This document shows positions 44,592 to 53,005 of a stretch of DNA of 64,000 nucleotides, piece after piece. A program made the translations under genes and the position numbers. Origin of the DNA: CBDBCU01 sp965242615 (GTDB lineage: Bacteria; Chloroflexota; Dehalococcoidia; Lucifugimonadales; UBA3495); contig CBDESR010000004.1 of the NCBI GenBank assembly GCA_965242615.1, positions 620,001 through 684,000 of the forward strand, read 5' to 3'. Under the pieces are notes generated by a model. It ran no database searches. It saw nothing but the letters and a program-made list of their open reading frames with translations, and was not told where the DNA came from. The stretch's first letter is position 1; every line of letters begins with the position of its first letter.

Positions 44592-45767
44592 CTACCCCAC
44601 CGGCAGCTGATTCATCCCCAACCGCACCCGTCCCGGCTGATCCAGCAGCGACTGCGCGATCCGCGCCCGATGCTCAAAACTCGTCCCCAGCCGCATCGTC
44701 CACGCCGTAACCCGCCGAAACCACAAATGCAGGTCAAACTCCATCATAAACCCCATCCCCCCGTGAATCACCTGCGACGACCGCACCACCGCCTCCAGCT
44801 TGTCATTGCAGAACGCCTTGGCCTGCGACACCTCCACACTGGCCGGCAGCCCCTGATCCATTTTCCACAACGCCTCATAAGTCAGCAGCTGCCCCCCGTC
44901 CACCCACAAAATCATATCCGCGCAAATGTGCTGTATCGACTGAAACGCCGCAATCGGCCGCCCGAACGCCGCCCGATTCTTGGCATACTCAATCCCCATC
45001 TCCGCATCCTTCCGCGCCGCCCCCACCATCTGCGCGCACAGCAAAGCCGTCGCCAAATCCAGCATCTCCCGCGCTATCCCCCAGCCCTGATTCAGCTCCC
45101 CCACCAGGTTAGACCGCGGCACCCGTACCCCGTCAAAAAAGACCTTGCTCTGCTTATCCTTGGCCAGAGTAGTCAACGGCGTCTGCGTCACCCCGGGACT
45201 GTGCGTATCCACCAGTAGCAGCGACAACCCGGCATTATCCTCCGTAGCCGCCGCCGTCCGGCACACCACCAAACACTGGTCGGCGGCGTTAAAATTATCC
45301 ACAAAGTTTTTAACGCCGCTCAGCGCCAAATCCTCCCCGTCCGCCGTCGCCGTCGCCTGCACCGTCTCCGGCCGATAGCGCGGATCCGCCTCCGAAAACG
45401 CCCAGGTCAAAACCCGTTCCCCCCGGCTCACCGCCGGCAGCAGATCCCTCTTCTGCGCCGCCGTTCCGTGCCGGGCAATGGTAATCGCCGCCACCGCGCT
45501 GGAATGCAGCGGCGCCGGCGCAATCGCCCGCCCCACTTCCTCCAGAATGATGCCCAGATAAGTCAGCGGCAAACCCTGCCCGCCATACTGCTCCGGCAGC
45601 GCAATGCCGACCCACCCCAGTTCCGCCATCTTCTGCCACAACTCCGGCGGATACCCCAGCTCATCCTTCTCCATCGCCCGGGCCAACCGCGGCGGACACT
45701 CCGCCTCCAAAAACTCCCGGGCCAGGTTCTTCACCATCTGTTCCTCTTCGTTAGGCAATACGTCCAT
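44592..45767 (-). CDS. Acyl-CoA dehydrogenase
   Basis: A 391-residue flavoprotein of the acyl-CoA dehydrogenase family: WQKMAELGWVGIALPEQYGG near the N-terminus, LTWAFSEADPRY, the middle beta domain (LSGVKNFVDNF), GRPIAAFQSIQHICADM, and the C-terminal VIHGGMGFMMEFDLH. The usual catalytic Glu region is present near IHGG(M/I)G, but the exact base is hard to assign. Chain-length specificity is unknown. It stands alone downstream of a repeat. Confidence 0.92.
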   Translation of the reverse strand: MDVLPNEEEQMVKNLAREFLEAECPPRLARAMEKDELGYPPELWQKMAELGWVGIALPEQYGGQGLPLTYLGIILEEVGRAIAPAPLHSSAVAAITIARHGTAAQKRDLLPAVSRGERVLTWAFSEADPRYRPETVQATATADGEDLALSGVKNFVDNFNAADQCLVVCRTAAATEDNAGLSLLLVDTHSPGVTQTPLTTLAKDKQSKVFFDGVRVPRSNLVGELNQGWGIAREMLDLATALLCAQMVGAARKDAEMGIEYAKNRAAFGRPIAAFQSIQHICADMILWVDGGQLLTYEALWKMDQGLPASVEVSQAKAFCNDKLEAVVRSSQVIHGGMGFMMEFDLHLWFRRVTAWTMRLGTSFEHRARIAQSLLDQPGRVRLGMNQLPVG

Positions 45768-45884
45768 AAACTCCCTTGCTCCCCCTCCATCTAATCCGTT
45801 CCGTCGCCTCCTCCCGCCCTCCGCCCCCGTACACCCCCATTCTATTGCCCCAACCTTGCCATCGTCAAGTTCCCCCCAACCCCA

Positions 45885-45945
45885 TAGGGAAGGTCAAAAG
45901 GGTCACTAATTTGGAAAAAAGCAGGAGGGATTAGCCCCTCCCGGC
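45885..45945 (-). terminator. Repeated terminator element, copy 1
   Basis: Read on the minus strand, GGGAGGGG-CTAAT-CCCTCC then TTTTTT forms a hairpin-plus-T terminator for the lipoprotein gene; the hairpin overlaps its last codons. The 60-base block recurs in inverse orientation at 49978-50037 with about 85-90 percent match by eye. Confidence 0.7.
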
Positions 45946-46709
45946 CTTTCTGGCGCGCCGGTAGCCGGGGCCGGATACTGGATGTACCGGATGGAGTGAA
46001 TAGCCAGCGGCGGGGCCTTTATGTGCGCGCCGGGAATATCCGAACCCCACACCAACAAGTCAACCGGCTCGGCCAAACTGCCCACCGGCGCTTTTATGGA
46101 AAAAGACCGGCTGCTCACATCCCAAGCTGTTGCCTCGGCAGTTCCGGGCGTGTTCGGGTAGGATGCGCCCGGAGGGGCGGGACGGAGGATAATCAACGCG
46201 TCGCGGTCGGTGTTCCGGTATTTGATGACAAAGGTGGCGACCGACGGAGAGTTCAAGAGGGTGCGACCGCCCAATACGGTTCCCGCCGCCCGCAGGATAC
46301 CGTTTTCAATGACGGGACACTCCGACCACCGGATGGCGTCGTGTTCCTGAAAAAGATTAGCGCCATCGGCAAAGCGGAAACAGGTAGAAGTTTCCGCCCG
46401 GGTTGGCGTGGATCTAAGAGTAGCGGGCGTGGGCGTCGGTGGCGCAAGCGTGGCGGTCGGGCTCGGTGTGGCGGTGGGATGGGGGGTAAAGGTAGGCATA
46501 AGGGTGACCCTAGGGGTGGGCGTGGGCGGAAGCGCGATGGCCGATTGGGACGTGGGACGCGGCGTGGCAGTGGGGACGGGAGCAGCGGTGGTCGCAAGAG
46601 TAAGAGTAGCGGTGGGAGACGCGGGGACGGCCGGGGCGGCGGTAGCGCAGGCCACGGCGGTGAGCAACAAGATAGCCCCAAGGGTAAGGATGGGCCGGAT
46701 TTTCAGCAT
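45906..46709 (-). CDS. Lipoprotein with Thr-Pro-Ala stalk
   Basis: A 267-residue lipoprotein: MLKIRPILTLGAILLLTAVA then Cys (lipobox TAVAC, Cys21), a Thr/Pro/Ala stalk (about 22-103) and a globular domain with CFRFADGANLF and SVATFVIKYRNTDRDALI. AAGGAGG precedes ATG 46709. Its last codons (about PGGANPSCFFPN) are encoded by the terminator hairpin, suggesting the original stop was lost. Function unknown. Confidence 0.82.
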   Translation of the reverse strand: MLKIRPILTLGAILLLTAVACATAAPAVPASPTATLTLATTAAPVPTATPRPTSQSAIALPPTPTPRVTLMPTFTPHPTATPSPTATLAPPTPTPATLRSTPTRAETSTCFRFADGANLFQEHDAIRWSECPVIENGILRAAGTVLGGRTLLNSPSVATFVIKYRNTDRDALIILRPAPPGASYPNTPGTAEATAWDVSSRSFSIKAPVGSLAEPVDLLVWGSDIPGAHIKAPPLAIHSIRYIQYPAPATGAPERPGGANPSCFFPN

Positions 46710-46778
46710 AAAACCTCCTTGTGTTCCGGGTTAGGCTGCTGGGGGAGCGCAGCCGGGGCAATCATCCGCTGCGCCCCC

Positions 46779-46808
46779 GGCGGAGCCAAACAATTTGCCG
46801 GCTCCGCC
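46779..46808 (-). terminator. Hairpin between the two lipoprotein genes
   Basis: GGCGGAGCC (46779-46787) and GGCTCCGCC (46800-46808) make a perfect 9-bp stem with a 12-base loop, immediately after the stop of the frameshifted lipoprotein gene. No T tract is seen. Confidence 0.5.
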
Positions 46809-46819
46809 GGGCGCGCTGA

Positions 46820-47517
46820 TTACCGTTGCTGGTTCGTGTAGATAAGGCTGTCAAAAACCCGCTCGACGAAAGCGTCGTCATACTGGCCTGTCCAGTCGGC
46901 GCACACGTCCATCGTGATGACGAAAAGACGCACGGACTGAAAAATATACAACCCGTAACTCTCTTGGTCATCGCAATAGCCGATGTTCCGCGAATACCGA
47001 TACCGCGAACGTTGGACAGTGGGCGAAACTTCGTAAAAGGCGTCCAGCTCGAAGCCGGGTTCTTTTTTCCTGAGGCCCAAGAAGCCATCAGCGAAGCCCG
47101 CAAGGGCAAGGTCCTGGTCCATACGCTCGCCCCGGGTTCCAGAAAAGACCATCAGGGTAGCCCGATACCAAGGGGCGTTAAAGGAAACAATGCTGTGGTG
47201 GTCGGACTCTGCCGCCCAATCCTCCGGCAAATCAACACTGAAATAAGACCTGGGGCTAAACCTTTGCCAAGGAACCGTCGGCACTGGAGTGGCCGTCGGT
47301 TGCGGCGTGGCGGTAGGTGTCGGCGTCGGCACTGGAGTAGCGGTAGGCACTGGAGTGGCTGTCGGTTGCAGCGTAGCGGTGGGCGCAGGGGTAGCGGTAG
47401 GAGTGGCTGCGGCGTGGCCGTGGGGATGGGAGTAGCGGTAGGCGCGGCGGTAGCGCAGGCAGTGGCAGTCAGGGCAAGGACCAAGAGATAGATAAGGACG
47501 GGCAGGACTTTCCGCAT
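46820..47517 (-). pseudogene. Lipoprotein gene with frameshift in the Thr-Pro stalk
   Basis: Two overlapping frames make one gene. The 5' part (ATG 47517) encodes MRKVLPVLIYLLVLALTATA followed by Cys and ATPTATPIPTATPQP; the 3' part, in another frame, encodes TPTATPQPTATPVPTVPW followed by a globular domain (RFSPRSYFSVDLPEDWAAES, to TNQQR). The join is near 47405-47412, where comparison with neighbouring repeat units suggests 7 bases were lost. As sequenced the protein would be misread after the first stalk residues. It may be a true mutation, phase-variable repeat slippage or an assembly error. Confidence 0.72.
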
Positions 47518-47551
47518 CAGGAACCCCCTTGCGTTCAGGATTAGGCTACTG

Positions 47552-47673
47552 TGCGAGAGTCGCCGGGTTCCCGTGCAAAGCGCACACAAGGGGGCAAACA
47601 AAGTTGCCCAACCCTGCAACAGGGCTTTGCACCAAGGGATACCGTTACTAACCGGGACTCTCGCAAGGGGGAA
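47552..47673 (-). ncRNA. Nested inverted-repeat element, candidate structured RNA leader
   Basis: On the minus strand: outer arms TGCGAGAGTC and GACTCTCGCA (10 bp, perfect), then a CCGG(TT)/AACCCGG continuation, an inner perfect 9-bp stem GTGCAAAGC/GCTTTGCAC, and inside it two hairpins, CCTG-TTG-CAGG and GGGCAA-N6-TTGCCC. That is a branched fold of about 120 bases lying 35 bases upstream of the lipoprotein start at 47517. It lies between that gene and a transposase gene. No known riboswitch motif matched by eye; a MITE is the alternative. Confidence 0.5.
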
Positions 47674-47723
47674 TACAGGCTCTTGCGTCGGCAGTGTCAA
47701 TAGCGCCAACGGCGGCCGACGGG

Positions 47724-49103
47724 CTAAGCCCCTTTCCGCACCATCCAGCGCATACCGGCAAACTGGCCGGCCGGCAATTTGACCAACACCGTAGCCAGAT
47801 AGCTCAAGGTCGACAGCAAAGCGTGGAGGGTGATTGATTTCAACCCGCGGCGGTAGTGTCGAGCCAAGCTTCGGCTCTCCTTCATGGACTTGAAGGTCTG
47901 CTCAATAGTCCAGCGCTTGCCGTACAGCTCCTTCCATTGCCGGCTCTGGCGGCGTATCACGCCAAACAGTCGGATGTCCTCGGCTGGGTCTTGCCAATAC
48001 TCGGTATCGCAGTGGCGGATGCCGCCTTTGGTCGAATCCCGCCGGTGGCAGCCCTCCCGCCGACAGCGGTAAAGGTGATGCCCGGCCGCATTGGTCGCCA
48101 CATATTCCATCGGGACTTGCCCCAAGCAGGTGGGAACGCCCTCCGCGGTGTATATATCCTGATACAACCCGGTTTTATTGCCCGGGCGGCGGATGTGGAT
48201 AACCGGGGCAATGCCTTGCCGATAGAGATACTGGTGGTTGCTGGCGGCGTCATCGCCCCGGTCGGCAATGGCGACAGCCGGCTGGAACCATTGGTATTGG
48301 TCTTTGGCCGGCGCGACCAATGGCGGCAGTTCCGGGGAATCGTTGCGGCTGCCGGTAGTGATGTGTTGCGCCAGCGGGATGCCGTAACGGGCGTCGGCTA
48401 TCGTGTGCATTTTGTAGCCGAAAAACCACTCCGTCCCGTCTTTCGCACTGGATTTGACCGAATGCTTAACGCTCCAGGAGGCTTCCGGGTCGCTGACCGG
48501 CTTGCGGTTGGGGTTGCAGTGGGAGGGGATGGCGGTGGAGTCGATGGCTACCAATTCCCCCAAGTCGGGCCGGAAGTCCTTAATCCGCTCGGCAATGCCG
48601 GCGATGACGGGCTTCAGCAAATCCGGGTGGTCCTCCAGCCGCTTGATAAAGCGGTTGAAAGTCCGGCGGACGGGAAACGGGTCGCCAAAGCCGCAAAGCT
48701 CCCGCAGTTGCGGATGGTCCTGGAGCTGCCGGATAAGGGCATTGGCGCTGGGCAAGCCCAGTTGGCAGCTGACCAGATAGGCGCGCAACAAAGGCCGGAG
48801 CGGGTATCCCGGTCGGCCGTTGGCACGATACAGCGCCAGGCGCGCCAGCAACGCTGTATCGTCAACGTTGTCCAGGTAGGCTTGCAGCTCGGCCAGCAGG
48901 GGCGATTGCGAAACTGCGCTGCTTTCGTTAGGATAAGGAGCCGAGGCCACTAGGGAATAGTCCTCCCTGGCGGTTTCAGAAGCCGCCGGGGAGTTCCGGT
49001 CCCCGGCGGTGAAACAAGACGTCGACCTGTGTGAAGTTTGTCTGTCCCTGCACGCATCGGGTAACCTGCGAAGGGCGTCCCCGGCGCGGCGAATTGGCGG
49101 CAT
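47724..49103 (-). CDS. IS5/IS1182-type transposase
   Basis: A DDE transposase of about 459 residues with a DUF772-like N-terminus (YPLRPLLRAYLVSCQLGLPS) and a DDE_Tnp_1 core: AIDSTAIPSH (first Asp), AIADRGDDAAS (second Asp) and TIEQTFKSMKES (Glu). The CxxxxC elements YRCRREGCH fit a zinc knuckle. ATG 49103 is preceded by GGTGGAG; the frame continues to 49223 without a better start. Terminal inverted repeats were not found, so element ends are not given. Family assignment between IS1182 and related IS5 groups is uncertain. Confidence 0.82.
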   Translation of the reverse strand: MPPIRRAGDALRRLPDACRDRQTSHRSTSCFTAGDRNSPAASETAREDYSLVASAPYPNESSAVSQSPLLAELQAYLDNVDDTALLARLALYRANGRPGYPLRPLLRAYLVSCQLGLPSANALIRQLQDHPQLRELCGFGDPFPVRRTFNRFIKRLEDHPDLLKPVIAGIAERIKDFRPDLGELVAIDSTAIPSHCNPNRKPVSDPEASWSVKHSVKSSAKDGTEWFFGYKMHTIADARYGIPLAQHITTGSRNDSPELPPLVAPAKDQYQWFQPAVAIADRGDDAASNHQYLYRQGIAPVIHIRRPGNKTGLYQDIYTAEGVPTCLGQVPMEYVATNAAGHHLYRCRREGCHRRDSTKGGIRHCDTEYWQDPAEDIRLFGVIRRQSRQWKELYGKRWTIEQTFKSMKESRSLARHYRRGLKSITLHALLSTLSYLATVLVKLPAGQFAGMRWMVRKGA

Positions 49104-49244
49104 CAGGATACACTCCACCAGCCCATTGTTTGAATCCCCGTGAAACACGGTGGGCAATCCCGGCCGCGCCCTCACTAGAAACGAAACCGCTACCCAGTTG
49201 CTAATACCATCGGGAGCGGACACCTAATGCGGAGGGCTGGAACG

Positions 49245-49877
49245 ATGAAAACCAAGAGGACGATTGCACCGCGTTTGCCTAAACATGGCAAGCAGTCGAC
49301 TGATGACCGCCGCAAAATCAGCAAGCGGTTCATCATCCACGCCCGCAAAGAACTCAAAGCAGGCAATCGGCTACAGGCGGGGGAAAAGGTGTGGGGCGCC
49401 GGCTCGCAATACCTCAAAGTCATCGGCGAGCAACGGGGTTGGCCTCATTCCAGCCACGCAGACTTGCGCGACATCGGCTACCAAATAGTAGCCGAATACA
49501 ACGGGGAACCGGGCGTTTCTGAAGTTGGCGAGGCTTTGAGCAAAGCCTACTTTACCGGCCACAAGAACTTCTACGAGAACCTGTATCCCGTAGAGGATAT
49601 TGCAGTCGCTATTGATGTCATGGAAGAGGCGTTACCTCACCTTGACAAGATAGCGTCCTCCCCGCCGCGCCCCTTCACCATTGATTCCAACACGAAACTC
49701 AAGCGGTTGGAACGCCTTACCGGGCGCAATGACCTGCGTCTGGAAATGACTGATGACAATGGGTTATCCTTAAAGGAACCCGCACCAGTCACGTCCCCTA
49801 AAATCGAGTTACGCAACGGCAAAACGGTTCATTCGCGGGCCTGCGCTTCGGCGGATGCGACGGAAAGCCTAGCCTAA
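49245..49877 (+). CDS. PaREP1/HEPN-like protein with C-terminal extension
   Basis: A 210-residue paralogue of the 39923 protein: KELKAGNRLQAGEKVWGAGS, YLKVIGEQRGWPHSSH and FTGHKNFYENLYP, all aligning in order. The N-terminus is basic (MKTKRTIAPRLPKHGK) and the last 70 residues are extra. GGAGGG precedes ATG 49245. The gene follows the transposase divergently and ends before terminator copy 2. Function unknown; HEPN-fold families are often toxins or RNA-binding proteins. Confidence 0.78.
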   Translation: MKTKRTIAPRLPKHGKQSTDDRRKISKRFIIHARKELKAGNRLQAGEKVWGAGSQYLKVIGEQRGWPHSSHADLRDIGYQIVAEYNGEPGVSEVGEALSKAYFTGHKNFYENLYPVEDIAVAIDVMEEALPHLDKIASSPPRPFTIDSNTKLKRLERLTGRNDLRLEMTDDNGLSLKEPAPVTSPKIELRNGKTVHSRACASADATESLA

Positions 49878-49977
49878 AGCTGTCGTCGAGGTAAAAAGGG
49901 CGGCAAAGAGGGCAAGCCTCCCAAAGTCAACGTGATTCTAGGGTAATTCCAGCGTAATCGTACACCGCGTCAACAAG

Positions 49978-50037
49978 GGGCGGGAGGGCTAATCCCTCCC
50001 GCCCTTTTCCAAGTCAGTGACCCTTTTGACCCTCCCT
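49978..50037 (+). terminator. Repeated terminator element, copy 2
   Basis: GGGCGGGAGGG, loop CTAAT, CCCTCCCGCCC then TTTT (49978-50008): a strong intrinsic terminator for the PaREP1-like gene. Bases 50008-50037 continue the match to the inverse copy at 45885-45945. Confidence 0.85.
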
Positions 50038-50152
50038 AAATCGTCGTCACTATGACCAATCAAGGTGCTATGCGGGCAAGAGTAGGGACCGGCAGCCTAA
50101 ATACTGCCGGCCCCTGATTTGCCGTGGGTTGGTGGTAGATGGGGTGGGGGGA

Positions 50153-51424
50153 CTAGATGTAGTCCTCCTCCTCCATCATACCCATATTATCCCGGCTCTG
50201 GGAGAAGCCGCGGGCCACTTCCTGCCGGAACTCCTCGATGAGGTCGTCGGAGATGACGCCGCCGGCGGCCATGGCCTTCTGCTTGAACTGGGTGAAGGCC
50301 CATTCCTCGGTGTCGCCCTGCGGCATATTAAAGAACCCGCCGTCGAACACCGGCATTTCGCCGGGGCCGAAGTAGCCCTTGCCTTCCAGTTCGTAGCCTT
50401 CCAGGTCGTGGGTACCCTTGCCCAGCACCTGGCCGGTGGCGGCGTAGTGTTCCATAGTGTTCTGGAGGCCGTACTTCTGGATGGGGCAAACCTTCATGCA
50501 GATGCCGCAGCCCAAGTAGCGGGCCATCACCGGGCGGCAGCGCTTGAAGTAGAGCTTGTTCTTTTCAATCCCCCGCCACCAAATCTTGTCGCGCATCAGG
50601 GCGCGGCCGGGGCAGCGGTTGACGCAGACCTGGCAGACCTGGCAAAAGGCGTGGATGCCGTAGTCCACCGGCGAGTCATAAGTGACATTGGCGTCGGTGG
50701 TAATCATCATCAGGCGGCAGCGGGAGCCGACATGGGGGGTCAGCAGGTAGCCGCAGGCGCCCAACTGGCCGAGGCCAGCCGCCACGAACATCGGAATGTA
50801 GGGGCCGGTGTTGTCGTTGGGGCTGTGCACCTGGGCGCGGTAGCCGAGGCTGCGAATGTAGTTGCCCAGTTCCAGACCGGCGGCGCCTTCGGTGCGGTAG
50901 GTGCTGGAATGGACGATTTCGGCGTCCACGCTGGGGATGGTCTGGGTCGGCTCGAAGTCCTGCTCGTAAGCCAGGCAGATGACATGGGGGAACTTGACCC
51001 AGTCCTTCTTGCTCTGGTAGGTGTAGTGGCTGTCGTAGGCGGTGATGCCGACTTCCACATAGCCCAGTTCCCGGGCCTTGGCCTTAATCAGCTCGGAAAC
51101 ATCCGCGCCGGTGGGTTCGGCGGTAGGTTCCTGTTCGCCGGTGAGACGGGCGGCCATAATCAGGGAGCGGTTCAGCTTGTCGTGTTCCTTGCGGATTTCC
51201 CGCATCTCGACGTGCTGGTCGCGGATGGTGTTGGCCCAGTCGCGGGAGGCCCGTTCGGTGATGTTCATGGTTTCCACGGGATACTCCCGGGCGTACCAGT
51301 CCACTTCCCGCTGGATTTTGGGGATACCGGGGACGGTTTCCAATTCCTCGGGCACCGGGATGGTTACCGAAGCATCGCCCGGGTTTTTGCCGGGACGGAC
51401 GACCTCGTGTCCGATTTTCAGCAT
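50153..51424 (-). CDS. Reductive-dehalogenase-like Fe-S/corrinoid protein (cytosolic)
   Basis: A 423-residue protein resembling RdhA/QueG-type enzymes. It has two 4Fe-4S motifs near the C-terminus: CQVCQVCVNRCPG and CGICMKVCP. N-terminal and middle parts carry GLGQLGACGYLLTPHVGSRC, typical of the corrinoid-binding region. There is no Tat (RRxFLK) signal and no RdhB membrane anchor gene next to it, so it is not a respiratory dehalogenase of the classic type; a cytosolic reductase is likelier. ATG 51424 has GGGAGGAG upstream. Expression is probably controlled through the palindrome at 51500-51521. Confidence 0.85.
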   Translation of the reverse strand: MLKIGHEVVRPGKNPGDASVTIPVPEELETVPGIPKIQREVDWYAREYPVETMNITERASRDWANTIRDQHVEMREIRKEHDKLNRSLIMAARLTGEQEPTAEPTGADVSELIKAKARELGYVEVGITAYDSHYTYQSKKDWVKFPHVICLAYEQDFEPTQTIPSVDAEIVHSSTYRTEGAAGLELGNYIRSLGYRAQVHSPNDNTGPYIPMFVAAGLGQLGACGYLLTPHVGSRCRLMMITTDANVTYDSPVDYGIHAFCQVCQVCVNRCPGRALMRDKIWWRGIEKNKLYFKRCRPVMARYLGCGICMKVCPIQKYGLQNTMEHYAATGQVLGKGTHDLEGYELEGKGYFGPGEMPVFDGGFFNMPQGDTEEWAFTQFKQKAMAAGGVISDDLIEEFRQEVARGFSQSRDNMGMMEEEDYI

Positions 51425-51480
51425 AGCTTCTCCTCCCTTTATATGCTTTCCTGAACTTGGAGCCAAGTCTTGGGGGTAAC

Positions 51481-51521
51481 GATATACCTTTGATTTTTAT
51501 TTGTCAATACTATTTGACAAA
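51481..51521 (-). promoter_or_regulatory. Palindromic operator/promoter of the RdhA-like gene
   Basis: TTTGTCAA-N6-TTGACAAA at 51500-51521 is a perfect 8+8 palindrome in an AT-rich gap. On the minus strand it supplies TTGACA (51507-51502) followed after 15 bases by TATATC. A regulator bound to the palindrome would cover the -35 box. Spacing is shorter than ideal. Confidence 0.6.
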
Positions 51522-51547
51522 CAAAATTATATTCCTTTTTACAATAA

Positions 51548-51997
51548 TTAGACAAAGGCGGGGAATTGGGAGACGGGGCAATCCCATTCCCTCCATCCGC
51601 CGATTGAATTACTCGGCGGCTGTATAGTGCGTTTCCCCAGACTGGTAACTGACCACCCGGCGGCGGCGTCCTCCAGCGTCTTGGCGTACCGCACTTCCCG
51701 GCCGCGCCGCAACAGAATGGCGTGGATCTGCTGAGTGATGTAGTCGTTGCTGCCGGCGAAAATGACGCCATCCTCCCGGAAACTGCTTTCCCCCTCCGGG
51801 CAGAGCAGGCCGATGAACTCGTCGATGAAACCGGGGCTGGCGGCGTTGACGCCGCTCCAGTCCACTATCACCTCCGGGCGCGCTGTCCATTGACTGTCCA
51901 GTTCATTTCGGAGTTGGCTGAACACGGCGCGGCCCTTTTCCCGGGTAGCGCAGGAGCTGCCAAAGCGCTCCAACCTGAATACTTCTACTTTCGACAT
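51548..51997 (-). CDS. STAS-like DUF4325 protein
   Basis: A 149-residue protein with a STAS-like fold region: KGRAVFSQLRNEL, EVIVDWSGVNAASPGFIDEF (strand-turn-helix typical of DUF4325), then FAGSNDYITQQIHAILL. ATG 51997 chosen because the family pattern starts at MSKVEVFRLERFG. Genes of this kind often pair with a HATPase protein, as here, where the ATPase gene lies 49 bases upstream. By analogy with anti-sigma/anti-anti-sigma switches, it may be controlled by the ATPase; this is inference. Confidence 0.75.
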   Translation of the reverse strand: MSKVEVFRLERFGSSCATREKGRAVFSQLRNELDSQWTARPEVIVDWSGVNAASPGFIDEFIGLLCPEGESSFREDGVIFAGSNDYITQQIHAILLRRGREVRYAKTLEDAAAGWSVTSLGKRTIQPPSNSIGGWREWDCPVSQFPAFV

Positions 51998-52046
51998 ACA
52001 CCTACCACTATATCCAATCAGCCAAGCCGGTTTCTGCTCGGGCAAT

Positions 52047-52898
52047 TTACAGCGGCATAATTGCGCTGATGAGCGTCCCCGGATAGGCGATTTGCGAGGT
52101 CTCCTCTTGGATTACGCCGTTACCGGACAAAGTGATTATACCATTGCCGGAGCGGATTGCCAGACTGCGTGTTGGTTCCAGCTGCGTATTAGCCGCAGCA
52201 TAACCCAATCCGAACCCCCGGTACTTATCTCCTGCGGAGGTTACACCATCGGTCATTGCCCGTTTGATGGCGACGCCGTCGGCGGCAATGCCGGCAAAGT
52301 CCGGGTTCTTGGCCAAGGATTTCCTGATGCCAATGCCGGCGTCGGCAACGGCCAGTTCAATGGCCGGCCCGGCGGTATATTCGCAGTATTGGGCCAAGGC
52401 AAAGCCGCCGTTGCTGTCAGCGTGATAGATTACGTTAGTAATCAATTCGGTAAAGGTTTCGCCTACATTGCCCAACAGGCTGGCATAGCCGCTCAATGCT
52501 GTCATAAAGCTGTATTCCATTTCCGACAACATTCGCTCCACATCCGACGCATCCCGGAAATGGGCGCATTTTACTATCGGCTTTAGTGGAACATTCTCCG
52601 GGATGGCTTGCCCGCCGGCTGTTTCGGGCCAGTGGCAAAACTCCCGGAGGGCGGCGGTTAGCCCGGAGGCTTGCCAACAGTCCCGTACCCCTTGGCTTGG
52701 GGGCGGTATTAACGCCAAGGGCTGACCGTCCCTTTGCCGGCTTTGCCACTCCAGGACCGCCAGCAGACCTACCATCGCCGCCGGGCGGGTGGCCGTGGTG
52801 GCGGAGAAGTCTATAGCCGTCAAGACCGGGTTGATCAAGAGGTCAACATCCCGAACCGCGTTTAACTCAACCGGGGCTTGCCAAACTTTCTCCGCCAT
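52047..52898 (-). CDS. HATPase-domain protein paired with STAS-like protein
   Basis: A 283-residue protein. The C-terminal part is a GHKL ATPase: N box GETFTELITNVIYHAD, G1 box VADAGIGIRKSL, G2 box RGFGLGYA. The N-terminal 140 residues (FSATTATRPAAMVGLL, then SQGVRDCWQASGL) look like a STAS-like or sensor domain. Such ATPases resemble SpoIIAB/RsbW but lack a visible kinase substrate domain other than the neighbour. Pair function unknown. Confidence 0.8.
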   Translation of the reverse strand: MAEKVWQAPVELNAVRDVDLLINPVLTAIDFSATTATRPAAMVGLLAVLEWQSRQRDGQPLALIPPPSQGVRDCWQASGLTAALREFCHWPETAGGQAIPENVPLKPIVKCAHFRDASDVERMLSEMEYSFMTALSGYASLLGNVGETFTELITNVIYHADSNGGFALAQYCEYTAGPAIELAVADAGIGIRKSLAKNPDFAGIAADGVAIKRAMTDGVTSAGDKYRGFGLGYAAANTQLEPTRSLAIRSGNGIITLSGNGVIQEETSQIAYPGTLISAIMPL

Positions 52899-53005
52899 TT
52901 TGCTGCCTTTAAGGGATGGAACGAGCCGGTTTAGACGGCTTGGCCTACCGGCGGTAGGTTCTATGATCATGGGCCGACGGCAGGTGCCTGAGCTGCTTGG
53001 CAACT

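Noticed and set aside
47270..47450. Similar repeats near 47.3 kb as a CRISPR candidate
   Set aside because: Again Thr-Pro-Ala stalk coding sequence, here with a frameshift.
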